Program-made: the position numbers and the translations under genes
The notes under the pieces: model-generated
Databases searched by the model: none
What the model was told of the DNA's origin: nothing
What the model saw: only the letters and a program-made list of their open reading frames with translations
Source of the DNA: Bacteroidota bacterium
GTDB lineage: Bacteria; Bacteroidota; Bacteroidia; 2-12-FULL-35-15
Reading direction: 5' to 3'
DNA: 37,313 nucleotides
Assembly: GCA_947466965.1 (NCBI GenBank)
Contig: CANIFU010000026.1
Location: 1 to 37,313, forward strand
Shown: positions 1 through 8,157 of the stretch, piece by piece
How the letters are laid out: each line of letters begins with the position of its first letter
Position numbering within the stretch: position 1 is the stretch's first letter

Positions 1-251
1 AAATCTCCAAGGGAGAATTGTTCCAACTCACGATTAAGATTGTCTTTCTCTACATTCAAATCTCCAAGGGGGAATTGTTCCGACTCACGATTAAGATTGT
101 CTTTCTCTACATTCAAATCTCCAAGGGAGAATTGTTCCGACTCACGATTAAGATTGTCTTTCTCTACATTCAAATCTCCAAGGGGGAATTGTTCCAACTC
201 ACGATTAAGATTGTCTTTCTCTACATTCAAATCTCCAAGGGGGAATTGTTC
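1..251 (-). repeat. 57-bp in-frame tandem repeat inside murF (4.4 or more copies)
   Basis: The same 57-base unit follows itself without spacers from 251 down to the window edge. 57 is 19 codons, so the frame stays open: each unit encodes EQF(P/S)LGDLNVEKDNLNRE(L/S). Copies differ only at C/T positions that change Pro/Ser and Leu/Ser. The near-identity points to recent expansion by slippage or recombination. The array is open at the window edge, so the copy number is a minimum. Confidence 0.95.
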
Positions 252-419
252 GTCAATTACAGCATAGGCGCAACCCATTTCAATTGCTTTTTCAGCAAAC
301 AGATTTCCGTTAAAATTTCCGCCTTTGAGAGCAAAGAAGATCGATCCGGGTTTGATGTCCCGTGTATCCGTGCAAACGGAAGGGTGTTTTAAAAAAACAG
401 AATAAAGTTTGTCTATCAT
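1..419 (-). CDS. murF: MurF, UDP-N-acetylmuramoyl-tripeptide--D-alanyl-D-alanine ligase (N-terminal part, runs off the window)
   Basis: MurF adds D-Ala-D-Ala to UDP-MurNAc-tripeptide, the last cytoplasmic step of peptidoglycan precursor synthesis. Only the first ~139 codons are present. The ATG is at 419-417. The start reads MIDKLYSVFLKHPSVCTDTR, then GSIFFALKGGNFNGNLFA and a stretch ending GCAYAVIDE, which is the typical domain-1 pattern of Bacteroidota MurF (TDSR..., IFFALKG..FNGN.FA, YA.IDE). Directly after AVIDE the reading frame enters at least 4.4 copies of a 19-residue repeat (see the repeat entry). The family normally continues there with a short loop leading to the nucleotide-binding domain, which lies outside the window. 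The gene lies 54 bases downstream of nadE on the same strand, so the two may be cotranscribed. Identity is well supported by the N-terminus; whether the protein is functional cannot be judged here. Confidence 0.85.
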   Translation of the reverse strand, partial: MIDKLYSVFLKHPSVCTDTRDIKPGSIFFALKGGNFNGNLFAEKAIEMGCAYAVIDEQFPLGDLNVEKDNLNRELEQFPLGDLNVEKDNLNRESEQFSLGDLNVEKDNLNRESEQFPLGDLNVEKDNLNRELEQFSLGD

Positions 420-440
420 AATGTTGTCGACCTCAGTTCT

Positions 441-465
441 TCACTTCTCTGCATAGAAGAAGTGA
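441..465. other. Short inverted repeat between nadE and murF
   Basis: Perfect 8-bp arms (TCACTTCT / AGAAGTGA) enclose a 9-base loop in the 54-base gap. No T-run follows on the minus strand, so it is not a convincing terminator. It could be an mRNA stem-loop between the two genes or chance. Confidence 0.3.
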
Positions 466-473
466 GTTAATTG

Positions 474-1253
474 TTATTTTAGTTTTTCCGGAATAATACA
501 AACCGGAATCGGATTCATTTTGTGCTGATTTGCCTTATTCATTTTGGTAAAAATATCCAACACTATTTTTTGTCTTTCGCTCAATGTTAACCGTTCGCCA
601 TTAAGTTCAATAAATTTCATAGCCCATTCCAATTCATCGTATGTTGCGCCAATCTGATCTTCATCACTTCTACTATCAGCAAAAAGGCCATCGGTTGGAG
701 CCGCGTTTAAAATAGAACTGACGACACCAATTTCTTTGGCAAGCGCATACACATCAGATTTCATTAAATCAGCTATTGGGCTAAGATCAACACCCCCATC
801 ACCATATTTTGTAAAAAAGCCAATTCCAAAATCTTCCACTTTATTTCCAGTACCTGCAACCAACATTTTATGGTGACAAGCAAAAGCATATAAGGTGGTC
901 ATACGTAATCGCGCGCGCGTATTTGCCATTGTGAGCCAGTCATTAATATCAGAAGGGAATGCAGCGCTAATTGATTTAAACGTTTCTGTAAGTTCCACTT
1001 CATGTGAGGAAACATTTTTGAAATTAGACTTTAGCCAGAGAATATGTTCCTGTCCACGATCGTATTCGGCTTTGTGCTGATGGATAGGCATGTTCAAACA
1101 AATAACAGACTTACCTGTTTTTGCACATAGCGTAGAAGTGAGAGCAGAATCTATTCCACCAGAAATGCCAATTACGAAGCCAGTGGTATTACTTTGTTCG
1201 GAATAATTGGACAACCAATTAACAATGTGCTGAATAACGTCTTGTTTTTTCAT
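474..1253 (-). CDS. nadE: NH3-dependent NAD+ synthetase
   Basis: NadE amidates deamido-NAD+ to NAD+ using ATP and ammonia, the final step of NAD biosynthesis in the cytoplasm. The 259-residue protein has the ATP-pyrophosphatase loop SGGIDSAL at residues 31-38, the MANTRARLRM segment near 108-117, and the GTGNKVEDFGIGFFTKYGDG stretch followed by DLSPIADLMKS, all typical of NadE. There is no N-terminal nitrilase (glutaminase) domain, so this is the short ammonia-dependent form. The ATG at 1253 is the only sensible start. A rho-independent terminator (1261-1298) separates it from the outer-membrane gene upstream, so it probably has its own promoter in or near that short gap, and it may be cotranscribed with murF. 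Confidence 0.95.
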   Translation of the reverse strand: MKKQDVIQHIVNWLSNYSEQSNTTGFVIGISGGIDSALTSTLCAKTGKSVICLNMPIHQHKAEYDRGQEHILWLKSNFKNVSSHEVELTETFKSISAAFPSDINDWLTMANTRARLRMTTLYAFACHHKMLVAGTGNKVEDFGIGFFTKYGDGGVDLSPIADLMKSDVYALAKEIGVVSSILNAAPTDGLFADSRSDEDQIGATYDELEWAMKFIELNGERLTLSERQKIVLDIFTKMNKANQHKMNPIPVCIIPEKLK

Positions 1254-1260
1254 TACCCAA

Positions 1261-1298
1261 AAATAAAAATCCCGACCTCATAAAAACGAGATCGGGAT
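1261..1298 (-). terminator. Rho-independent terminator after the beta-barrel gene
   Basis: ATCCCGACCTC (1269-1279) pairs with GAGATCGGGAT (1288-1298) around an 8-base loop. In the minus-strand RNA the single mismatch becomes a U-G wobble, and the stem is followed by a T-rich tract (revcomp of 1261-1268). It terminates the gene ending at 1321. Confidence 0.85.
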
Positions 1299-1320
1299 GA
1301 ATGTTACTAACTATTGTTTG

Positions 1321-2159
1321 TTAGAATAAAACACCAATTGTTAAAATTACGGCATTTGATTTTAACCTTTGAGGCATTTTTTCAGGGTTAGATCCATATG
1401 TATATGTTTGTTTCTCGATATAGCCCGATTCCTTTTTTGCTGCATATGTAAATCCTAAATCATAGTTTAAGCCGAACAATAAAGAAGTTGTTCCTGAAAG
1501 ATTCATTTCAGCACCAAAACCAAATGCCAAGGACGCTTTTAAAAAATTCATATCATCAGTGATATCCACTTTTTTCAATGTTTCTGTTTCTCCGATTCTT
1601 AATGGGGATAAAACGGTTACATTATCAGTTGCATAGGCTTTCCATCGAAAAGAAGTATTAAATCCAAATTGACCGAAATAAGTAAATGAACCAATTTCTT
1701 TGGTTTTCAATTTAACATCAGAGGAATTGTAATATATGTTGCTTTGAACTGACGTTCATTTAATTGATAATGTGTAATTTCTGTTGAATAACTATTGGAA
1801 GGATTATATGAAATAATTTTATCATTAGCGATGTTGTAATAATAACTCATGGTACTTGTGTTAGCCGTAGCTCCACCATTTTTATATTTTATTTTACCAC
1901 CTTCCGAATCGATCTGGAAACCTGTTTGTAGGGATGCAACTTTAGCAAGTCGAAATTCAAGAATTAAACCACCACCAAATTTTACTGTAGGTCCATTGCT
2001 ATCCATGAGTTTGTCTTCAGGAGTATACCAATTCACAGAGGGTGTAACTTTTAGTCCAAATCGGAAATTTTTCAATTCGTTTGCGCCATCTTGTGCCCAA
2101 GTAAATTGCCCTGCAAAAGCAAGTGCAGTTATTGTAAGGATTTTCTTCATATTTTTCAT
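1321..2159 (-). pseudogene. Outer-membrane beta-barrel (porin/PorT-like) protein interrupted by a -1 frameshift
   Basis: Two minus-strand frames together give one ~279-residue protein. The first (2159-1707) has a signal peptide MKKILTITALAFAGQFTWAQ and beta-strand-like repeats (RFGLKVTPSVNWYTP, VKFGGGLILEFRLA, SLQTGFQIDSEGG) and stops right after YITIPLML. The second (1710-1321) continues with KTKEIGSFTYFGQFGFNTSF and ends in VILTIGVLF, a typical barrel C-terminus with terminal Phe. The family motif YI.IPL.LK.KT.EIG..TYFGQ.G spans the junction exactly. One missing A in the A-run at 1711-1714 (TTAAATTG where TTAAAATTG is expected) would explain the shift. It may be a true pseudogene, a phase-variable or sequencing-error site, or less likely programmed -1 frameshifting. 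The function is unknown beyond an outer-membrane barrel. The gene diverges from gldB. Confidence 0.75.
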
Positions 2160-2220
2160 ATTTTTGAGGTTATAAATCTACGGGACTTTAATCTCAGACA
2201 ATATTAAGTATATTTTTTAT

Positions 2221-3237
2221 ATGAAACATTTAAGTGTCTATTTATCTGTTATTTTGTTTTTAACACTTGCAAGTTGTGGAAGCGACCGTTTAGATGTGAA
2301 CACATCAAACAGCACGATTCAGGACATCACAGTCCTAAGGCTGGAGCAAGACATCTTTAAGATGGACACAAACAAGATTGAATCGGCTAGCAATCAACTA
2401 AGGGCGAAATATGGGAATTTCTATATTACCTTTATCTCAATGATATTGAACAATGGCGGATTGAGAGATTCCTCTTATTCCTTTCGAATGAAGAGTTTTA
2501 TCCGGGATTATTATATGCACAAGGCCTATGAAGAATCTCAAAAAAAATACCCAAACACCGATGCGATCAAAGAGAAATTATTGAAAGGCTATCAACGTTT
2601 TAATTATCATTTTCCAAACAGAGCGATTCCTCAGGCAATTACAATGATTTCCGGATTCAATTATTCGGTAGTAATGGCAGACAGTACACTAGCAATCGGC
2701 ATAGAAACATATTTGGGAAGCAACAGTGAATTTTATTCCGGATTGGGTATACCCAAATACAAATCGATGTTTATGAATGAAGAGAATATGGTACCGGATG
2801 CTATTCGCCAGTGGATGTTAACAGAATTTCCCAACACCATGAACAAGCAGGATTTTTTAAGTGAAATCGTATATATGGGGAAAATCATGTATTTAACAGA
2901 TGCACTTTTACCAGAAACAACTGATTCTTTAAAAATTCAATATTCAACAGCTCAGTTAGACTATTGCCATCAGAATGAATTTAACGTTTGGAGTTATTTC
3001 GCTGCTCAGAAAATACTTTATACAACAGATCAGGCGGAGATCATAAAATTTACTGCTGATGGACCTTTTACAAGTGCGCTAAGCAAAGAGGCGCCAGCAA
3101 GAATTGGACATTGGATAGGATGGCAATTGGTGAGGCAATTTATGAAGAACAACCCTGAGGTATCCTTACAAGACCTAATGAAAGAGGAAGATGCTCAGTT
3201 ATTACTGGCAAAATCAAAGTATAAACCAGGAAAATAA
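2221..3237 (+). CDS. gldB: Gliding motility lipoprotein GldB
   Basis: GldB is a lipoprotein needed for gliding and linked to the T9SS in Flavobacterium; its biochemical role is unknown. This 338-residue protein has a lipoprotein signal with lipobox LASC (Cys19), so it should be membrane-anchored in the periplasm. Family-typical stretches include AITMISGFNYSVVMAD, IGIETYLGSNSEFY, GIPKY, VPDAIRQWMLTEFP, GKIMYLTDALLPETTDSLKI, and the C-terminal KFTADGPFTSALSKEAPARIG followed by IGWQLVRQFMKNNPEVSL. Length and order match the family. It is followed 73 bases later by gldC, the usual partner. Start ATG at 2221; an AT-rich TATATTTT lies just upstream, close to but not matching the -7 consensus. Confidence 0.95.
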   Translation: MKHLSVYLSVILFLTLASCGSDRLDVNTSNSTIQDITVLRLEQDIFKMDTNKIESASNQLRAKYGNFYITFISMILNNGGLRDSSYSFRMKSFIRDYYMHKAYEESQKKYPNTDAIKEKLLKGYQRFNYHFPNRAIPQAITMISGFNYSVVMADSTLAIGIETYLGSNSEFYSGLGIPKYKSMFMNEENMVPDAIRQWMLTEFPNTMNKQDFLSEIVYMGKIMYLTDALLPETTDSLKIQYSTAQLDYCHQNEFNVWSYFAAQKILYTTDQAEIIKFTADGPFTSALSKEAPARIGHWIGWQLVRQFMKNNPEVSLQDLMKEEDAQLLLAKSKYKPGK

Positions 3238-3310
3238 AATAGCTAATCAATAAGAAAAGAATAACCAAATTAGAACGAACAGCATTCCAATTAAACAATT
3301 AACTACTAAT

Positions 3311-3646
3311 ATGAGAGAAACAGAAATCAACTTTAAAATTACCCTTGACGAGAACAATTTACCGGAGAAAATCGACTGGAGTGCTTCAGAAGGAGCAGAA
3401 AAGAGCAGCAGTAAAGCTGTAATGATTGCGCTTTGGGATGCAAAAGAAAACAACACATTGCGTATCGATTTATGGACGAAAGATATGATGGTTGACGAAA
3501 TGAAACAATTTTACCATCAATGTTTGTTATCAATGGCCGACACGTTCGACAGAGCAACAGGAGAAACAGAAACAGCCAAAGAGTTGAGGGGATTTGCACA
3601 GCATTTTGCTGAAAAATTGGAATTAATAGCAAGGAAGCAACCTTAA
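3311..3646 (+). CDS. gldC: Gliding motility protein GldC
   Basis: A 111-residue soluble protein with no signal peptide or membrane segment, matching GldC: it starts RETEINFKITLDENNLPEKI and contains DWSASEG, KAVMIALWDAKENNTLRIDL, WTKDMMVDEMKQFYHQ and ADTFDRATG. GldC is conserved beside gldB in gliding and many non-gliding Bacteroidota. In Flavobacterium its loss only weakly affects movement and its molecular function is unknown. The 73-base spacing after gldB suggests one transcript. The ATG at 3311 fits the family N-terminus. Confidence 0.93.
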   Translation: MRETEINFKITLDENNLPEKIDWSASEGAEKSSSKAVMIALWDAKENNTLRIDLWTKDMMVDEMKQFYHQCLLSMADTFDRATGETETAKELRGFAQHFAEKLELIARKQP

Positions 3647-3682
3647 GAGATGAAACATCAACTAGATTAAATGCACAAAAAT

Positions 3683-3714
3683 TTGGTTTTTTATGTTAAA
3701 ATCACTTATTTTTG
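3683..3714 (+). promoter_or_regulatory. Bacteroidota-type promoter upstream of the T9SS cargo gene
   Basis: TTG at 3683-3685 and TATTTTTG at 3707-3714 match the TTG / TAnnTTTG consensus with a 21-base spacer. Transcription would start near 3721, which excludes the upstream ATG at 3693 and supports translation from 3741. Inferred from consensus only. Confidence 0.6.
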
Positions 3715-3740
3715 TTTTGCGAGTACTTATACCTGTAACT

Positions 3741-5573
3741 ATGAAAAAAACTAATACACATATTTTCCGTCAATCATTTGCCATATTAGCATTGACAGGC
3801 GGAATAAGTTCTTTGGCTTCTGCCCAAACTATTTTCTTTAATAATGGGGCTCAGATCTTCACGGCCTCAGCGGCAGTTGTTCAAGTAAATGGTGGATTTC
3901 AAAATGATGGCGCATTCGGTACAAGCCCTGTTTTTGAAAATAACGGAACGATGACGATTGCTAACAGTGGCACACCAGGAAGTGTTTTTCTTACAAATGG
4001 TTCAACGTTACAAGGTGACGGTACTATTTTAGTAGAACAAGACTGGACGAACGATGCTACTTTTACAGCGAATAACAGCACTGTAAATTTCAATGGCGAT
4101 TTACAACAATTTATAACAAGTACGATTTCAACGGTTACAACATTCAACAATTTAACATTGAGTGGAGCGGGTGTTGGAACAGGCAACCGTAAAAAAACCT
4201 TGCAATTAGTAAATGCGAGAGTTGGCACAACTGGAATTTTAACCATCAACGATCGAGAATTAGAAACACAAACAAATACCATGTTTGTTGACAACCCTGC
4301 AGTTACAGCGGTAACCAACTCAACAACATTCGGAGCAGAAGGATTTGTGAGCAGCGTTTTCGGAGGAACTTTTTCTAGAGCAACGAACGCGGCAACAGCT
4401 TATTCATTCCCAACAGGATCCAGCAACGGGACCTTACGTTTCCGTGAAGTGAAACTAACACCTGCATCAGCCGCTTCAAACATATTTACAGCAAGATTAG
4501 GAAACAACACAGCAACAATAGATGGTTTTAACGTTTCACAATTAGACACATCAATGTGTAAAGTCACCAACAAGTTTTATCACCAGATCACAAGAAGTGC
4601 AGGAACTGATGCAGCCGACATCGATGTATTTTATGATCAAGCAACGGATGGACCTTGGGACGGCTTAGCTCAGTGGAACACACCAACTGCAGCCTTGTGG
4701 AACAATATGGGAACAATCACTGCAGCAACAGCAGCAACATATAACGACAATAAAAAATTAGGATGGACAGGATTTACAGAATCCCCTTATATCTTATCAC
4801 GTGCTAAATTGGCTGATCCTGTTTTTGCTTGTGCAGATGTATGTGTGAATTCGACAGGAAATATTTTTACAGCTTCAGGAGCACCGGCAGGAGCAAATTA
4901 CGTATGGTCAAGTCCGGCAGGAACTTCAATCACCTCAGGCAATGGGACTAACACCATCACAGTTGATTGGGGAGTAAGCAGCGGACCAATTATCGTTATT
5001 GACACTAATTCAGTTGGTTGTTTTTCAGATCCAGTTTCCTGTTTTGTAAATGCATCACCAGTTCCAGTAGCTGCATTCGATACAACGTCAGCAGGATTTA
5101 CATATAACTTTACGGATTTGAGTTCAGGAGGAGCTACAACATGGCTATGGGATTTTGGTGACGGAAGTTCTTCTGCATCACAAAATCCATCACATATTTT
5201 CACATCAAACGGAATTCAAACAGTTTGTTTGACAGCAGGAAACGCTGCAGGATGTGTTGATTCTGTATGTTACACAATAGAAGTGGATGTTTTTGAATTC
5301 ATTAACATACCAAACGTATTTACACCAGATGGTGATGGAATAAATGACCAATTTTACATAGACAATTCTGGATTGAAAGAATTTAAGATTGAAATTTTTA
5401 CGCGCTGGGGCATCAAAGTATTTGAGTCAGAGTCTGGAAGCATCAAATGGGATGGTCGTTCAACTGCAGGTGTTGAGTTGAGTGATGGAACTTATTTTTA
5501 TATCCTGAAAGCGGTATCTGTTACTAACAAAGATTACAGCACGAAAGGATTTATTAATCTACTTCGCAACTAA
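3741..5573 (+). CDS. T9SS cargo protein with PKD domain and type B C-terminal sorting domain
   Basis: A 610-residue secreted protein. The chosen ATG at 3741 gives a clean signal peptide (MKKTNTHIF... ending ASAQ); an in-frame ATG at 3693 adds 16 residues but lies upstream of the predicted transcription start. Residues ~25-400 are rich in Asn, Thr, Gly and Ala with beta-strand character (NNGTMTIANSGTPGSVFLTNG). A PKD fold follows at ~440-520 with WLWDFGDGSS from residue 468. The last ~90 residues (NIPNVFTPDGDGINDQFYI, FTRWGIKVFES, WDGRSTAGVELSDGTYFYIL) are the gliding-motility/CHU_C type B sorting domain that routes proteins through the T9SS to the cell surface. The role is probably adhesion or surface-associated; the exact function is unknown. 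Own promoter and terminator, so monocistronic. Confidence 0.88.
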   Translation: MKKTNTHIFRQSFAILALTGGISSLASAQTIFFNNGAQIFTASAAVVQVNGGFQNDGAFGTSPVFENNGTMTIANSGTPGSVFLTNGSTLQGDGTILVEQDWTNDATFTANNSTVNFNGDLQQFITSTISTVTTFNNLTLSGAGVGTGNRKKTLQLVNARVGTTGILTINDRELETQTNTMFVDNPAVTAVTNSTTFGAEGFVSSVFGGTFSRATNAATAYSFPTGSSNGTLRFREVKLTPASAASNIFTARLGNNTATIDGFNVSQLDTSMCKVTNKFYHQITRSAGTDAADIDVFYDQATDGPWDGLAQWNTPTAALWNNMGTITAATAATYNDNKKLGWTGFTESPYILSRAKLADPVFACADVCVNSTGNIFTASGAPAGANYVWSSPAGTSITSGNGTNTITVDWGVSSGPIIVIDTNSVGCFSDPVSCFVNASPVPVAAFDTTSAGFTYNFTDLSSGGATTWLWDFGDGSSSASQNPSHIFTSNGIQTVCLTAGNAAGCVDSVCYTIEVDVFEFINIPNVFTPDGDGINDQFYIDNSGLKEFKIEIFTRWGIKVFESESGSIKWDGRSTAGVELSDGTYFYILKAVSVTNKDYSTKGFINLLRN

Positions 5574-5591
5574 AAGAAGAAGCGATAACAT

Positions 5592-5627
5592 AAAAAAAAT
5601 CCCCTGATGATTATCAGGGGATTTTTT
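5592..5627. terminator. Bidirectional rho-independent terminator
   Basis: A perfect stem (AATCCCCTGAT / ATCAGGGGATT, loop 5609-5612) is flanked by an A-run on the left and a T-run on the right, so it works for both the plus-strand cargo gene and minus-strand engB. The engB stop codon (5626-5628) overlaps its edge. Confidence 0.92.
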
Positions 5628-6225
5628 ATTTAAATAGTTTGTTTGTCTTTTCAATAAAATCGAGCAACTCTTTTCTGCCTTCTTTTTTTTCTGCAGAGGT
5701 ATAAAAACATTCAGGTAAAGCATCCCAATGTTTTCCCATTTCATCTTTATAGTGTTGCATATTATCTGAAAATTGTTTTTTAGAAAGCTTATCTATTTTT
5801 GTGAACACCATAATAAAAGGGACCCCATTTTCACCGCACCAATCCATAAATTCAAGATCAATTTTTTGAGGCTCTAAACGAGAATCAAGTAAAACCATGA
5901 GGCATAATAAATTTTTTCTTTCCAGAATATATTCAGAGATATAGGCTTGAAAAATATCACGTCTATCTTTTGAAACTTTTGCGTAACCATAGCCGGGTAA
6001 ATCTACAAGATACCAGGTGTCGTTAATTCCAAAGTGATTAATGAGCTGTGTTTTCCCGGGTTTTCCGGAAGTTTTAGCCATATCTTTTCTTTCCACCAAC
6101 ATATTAATCAAGGAGGACTTCCCAACATTGGACCTACCGATAAAAGCATATTCTGGTTTAACAGGCAGAGGGCATTTAGAAACATCGGTATTACTTATAA
6201 CAAACTTCGCAGATTTTATTTCCAT
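5626..6225 (-). CDS. engB: Ribosome biogenesis GTP-binding protein EngB (YihA/YsxC)
   Basis: EngB is an essential GTPase that helps assemble the large ribosomal subunit. The 199-residue protein has G1 GRSNVGKS at residues 30-37, G3 DLPGYGYAK near 75-83 and G4 TKID at 142-145, in the TrmE-Era-EngA-EngB arrangement and at the family's usual length. The ATG at 6225 (MEIKSAKFV) is preferred over the in-frame TTG one codon upstream. It lies 50 bases downstream of the N-acyltransferase gene on the same strand and may be the last gene of that lipid operon; the bidirectional terminator follows immediately. Confidence 0.95.
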   Translation of the reverse strand: MEIKSAKFVISNTDVSKCPLPVKPEYAFIGRSNVGKSSLINMLVERKDMAKTSGKPGKTQLINHFGINDTWYLVDLPGYGYAKVSKDRRDIFQAYISEYILERKNLLCLMVLLDSRLEPQKIDLEFMDWCGENGVPFIMVFTKIDKLSKKQFSDNMQHYKDEMGKHWDALPECFYTSAEKKEGRKELLDFIEKTNKLFK

Positions 6226-6275
6226 CAATGATTTAAAATTTTTTACTTATTAAGAATGTTTAAAAACACGATTTA

Positions 6276-7199
6276 TTATTTTTTATAGGTGTTTATATGA
6301 CGTTCCTTTTTTGTTTCATATATATCTGCTATTGTAACGAGGATGCCTGTTTCTTCAACTTCACCAAAATGAGAATTTAGTGCTGTTCCGAACATTTTCA
6401 TGGTTGCAGAAAGATTCATATATGCATTTACAAGCGGAGGAATATGTTCTCCTTTATCGCGAACATGTTGACCTAGCATCCTGTGCGCTTCCTTGTATGA
6501 TAATCCATCAATAGACTTACAAAATTCTGTTGTATCCGTTTTTAATTTCAAGGGTTCAATCGGGTATACTAATTTTTCATTATCAGGAAAAAAATAATTC
6601 ATAAATGAAAGAATACAATCACGTGCATGAATATTAAAATCGGTATACATGGTTACTTTCCCATAAAAGTGCTTGACATCCGGATTATCAACAACAATAG
6701 CACCAAGACCATCCCAAAGATTATCAAGGGAGAATAAGCCTTTGCGGTTATCAAAGGAAGGTTGATATTTGGGTTGAACAAATGACCTTCCCAATTCGAT
6801 GGTTTCAGGAACATATTTTTCAACAAAGGCATCCGAAAAATTAAAAAGTTCTGTCGTAGCAACATGAACAACACCGTTAATAACAGGAGCATCTTTCAAC
6901 TTTATATAACGATATCCACCAACAATTTCTTGATCTTCGGGATTCCATACAATCAATTGCTTGTAAGGAGCATCAGCAGTATCAAACTCGTCCATATCAA
7001 TTTCGTGACCTGTACCACCACCAGCAACGCGGAACGTATGCTCACGCAAGCGCGCAATTTCCTTCATTACATTAGGGGAATCGTGATGCGTAATAATATA
7101 TATATGATTATCACCATTATTGGTTTCGCGAACAAATTTATTAGCAGATAGTTCGGCTACAAGAATACTTTTTGCAATCGGTTCTATAATTGGATTCAT
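6276..7199 (-). CDS. glsB: GNAT-family N-acyltransferase, GlsB/OlsB-like (glycine or ornithine lipid synthesis)
   Basis: Predicted to N-acylate an amino acid (glycine in characterised Bacteroides) with a 3-hydroxy fatty acid, giving a lyso-aminolipid for O-acylation by the adjacent gene product. The 307-residue protein shows the hemolysin/OlsB-like acetyltransferase pattern: IARLREHTFRVAGGGTGHEI near residues 48-67, EIVGGYRYIKL, ELGRSFVQPKYQ and WDGLGAIV. The start is the ATG at 7199; a GTG 57 bases upstream would overlap the previous gene extensively. It begins right after the stop of the PlsC-like gene, as in the glsB-glsA pairs of Bacteroidota. Substrate (glycine, ornithine or another amine) is inferred from the pairing, not visible in the sequence. 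Confidence 0.78.
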   Translation of the reverse strand: MNPIIEPIAKSILVAELSANKFVRETNNGDNHIYIITHHDSPNVMKEIARLREHTFRVAGGGTGHEIDMDEFDTADAPYKQLIVWNPEDQEIVGGYRYIKLKDAPVINGVVHVATTELFNFSDAFVEKYVPETIELGRSFVQPKYQPSFDNRKGLFSLDNLWDGLGAIVVDNPDVKHFYGKVTMYTDFNIHARDCILSFMNYFFPDNEKLVYPIEPLKLKTDTTEFCKSIDGLSYKEAHRMLGQHVRDKGEHIPPLVNAYMNLSATMKMFGTALNSHFGEVEETGILVTIADIYETKKERHINTYKK

Positions 7200-7200
7200 A

Positions 7201-8094
7201 TTATTTATTTGAAGCGAGATCGTTTTTAACTGTGGGTAGCATTTTTGAAGTGTCACCCGTTTTTAAAGCATACACATGTTGTTTAACTCTTTCCGACCAA
7301 TATTCAACCGGTTTATCTTTGGTAAATATTTCCCACGAAATAGCTTCACCGAAAGTAAAGGTAAGCGTTTTACCCCTTTGTTTATACATTTCATCCACCA
7401 AATAAAACATTTCGATATTTGCTTTAATACCAATCCTTTTTCTCCAATAGGCTAAATTGTAAAAAAAAGCAGAGTTGGTTCCATCAATATGAACAGGAAC
7501 AACATTTTTTTTATACTGAATAGCCTTAGAAATAAAACTTTTTTTCCAAATCAAGTCTTCAATTTTCCCTCCCTTTTGTTTTCGGGAAACAAGTCCGGCA
7601 GGGAATAATAATAAACAATTATCGGAAGCATAGATCTCTTCAAATTTTTTGGAATATTCTGTTGAATTTCTTCCATGTTTATTTACAGGAATTAAAATAG
7701 GTGATAAATTTTTGAATGCCATTAACAGGTCATTCACAAAAAACTTTATGTCTTTGCGATATTCACCAACAACATCCATAAAAGCGATTCCATCTAATCC
7801 ACCTAATGGATGGTTGGCAGTCATGATAACCCCACCACTCTTGGGGATATTTTCATCCCCTTTAATTACAATAGTAACTTTAAACTCCTCCATTGCAGCA
7901 TCCACAAAATCGTGTCCGAATCGATTTTTGTTACGTTCAACAGCTTCATTTAACTCCTCTTGATGAACAGTACGGATGATATATTTCAATAAAAAGGCTG
8001 GTAGAAATTTTAAAAGCTTTGGGTTTTTACCAGCAATCGCTTTTTCTACATCAATCAATTTTTCTGATTTAATATTTGCTGGGTGCTCGGTCAT
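7201..8094 (-). CDS. glsA: PlsC-like 1-acyl-sn-glycerol-3-phosphate acyltransferase family protein, GlsA-like
   Basis: Predicted O-acyltransferase that adds the second fatty acid to the lyso-aminolipid made by the neighbouring GNAT protein. The 297-residue protein has the acyltransferase block I NHPLGGLDG at residues 94-102 and block III FPAGLVSRKQ around 163-172, followed by PVHIDGTNS. The N-terminal ~70 residues form a helical segment (KLLKFLPAFLLKYIIRTV) likely to contact the inner membrane. Its stop is one base from the start of the GNAT gene, implying one mRNA and coupled translation. A classical phospholipid PlsC role is the alternative, but the HPLGGLDG pattern and the GNAT partner fit the aminolipid class better. 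Confidence 0.78.
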   Translation of the reverse strand: MTEHPANIKSEKLIDVEKAIAGKNPKLLKFLPAFLLKYIIRTVHQEELNEAVERNKNRFGHDFVDAAMEEFKVTIVIKGDENIPKSGGVIMTANHPLGGLDGIAFMDVVGEYRKDIKFFVNDLLMAFKNLSPILIPVNKHGRNSTEYSKKFEEIYASDNCLLLFPAGLVSRKQKGGKIEDLIWKKSFISKAIQYKKNVVPVHIDGTNSAFFYNLAYWRKRIGIKANIEMFYLVDEMYKQRGKTLTFTFGEAISWEIFTKDKPVEYWSERVKQHVYALKTGDTSKMLPTVKNDLASNK

Positions 8095-8157
8095 AAATTA
8101 TATTTGACTATACTATTTCTTAGGTAAAAATAATGAATATTAACAAAAATGGAAATA

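Noticed and set aside
1-251. CRISPR array
   Set aside because: The repeats abut directly without spacers and the unit is an exact multiple of three inside a coding frame.
18-392. Plus-strand open frames encoding SKGELF/FKSPRGNC-type repeats
   Set aside because: They are the antisense of the murF repeat; the minus-strand frame has clear MurF homology before the repeat.
441-465. Terminator between nadE and murF
   Set aside because: The stem is short and no T-run follows on the transcribed strand.
1707-1710. Two separate genes with a 4-base overlap (translational coupling) in the barrel region
   Set aside because: The conserved motif of one family spans the junction, so a frameshift within one gene is the better explanation.
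7200-7256. GTG start for the GlsB-like protein
   Set aside because: It would overlap the upstream acyltransferase by 56 bases; the ATG at 7199 follows its stop immediately.
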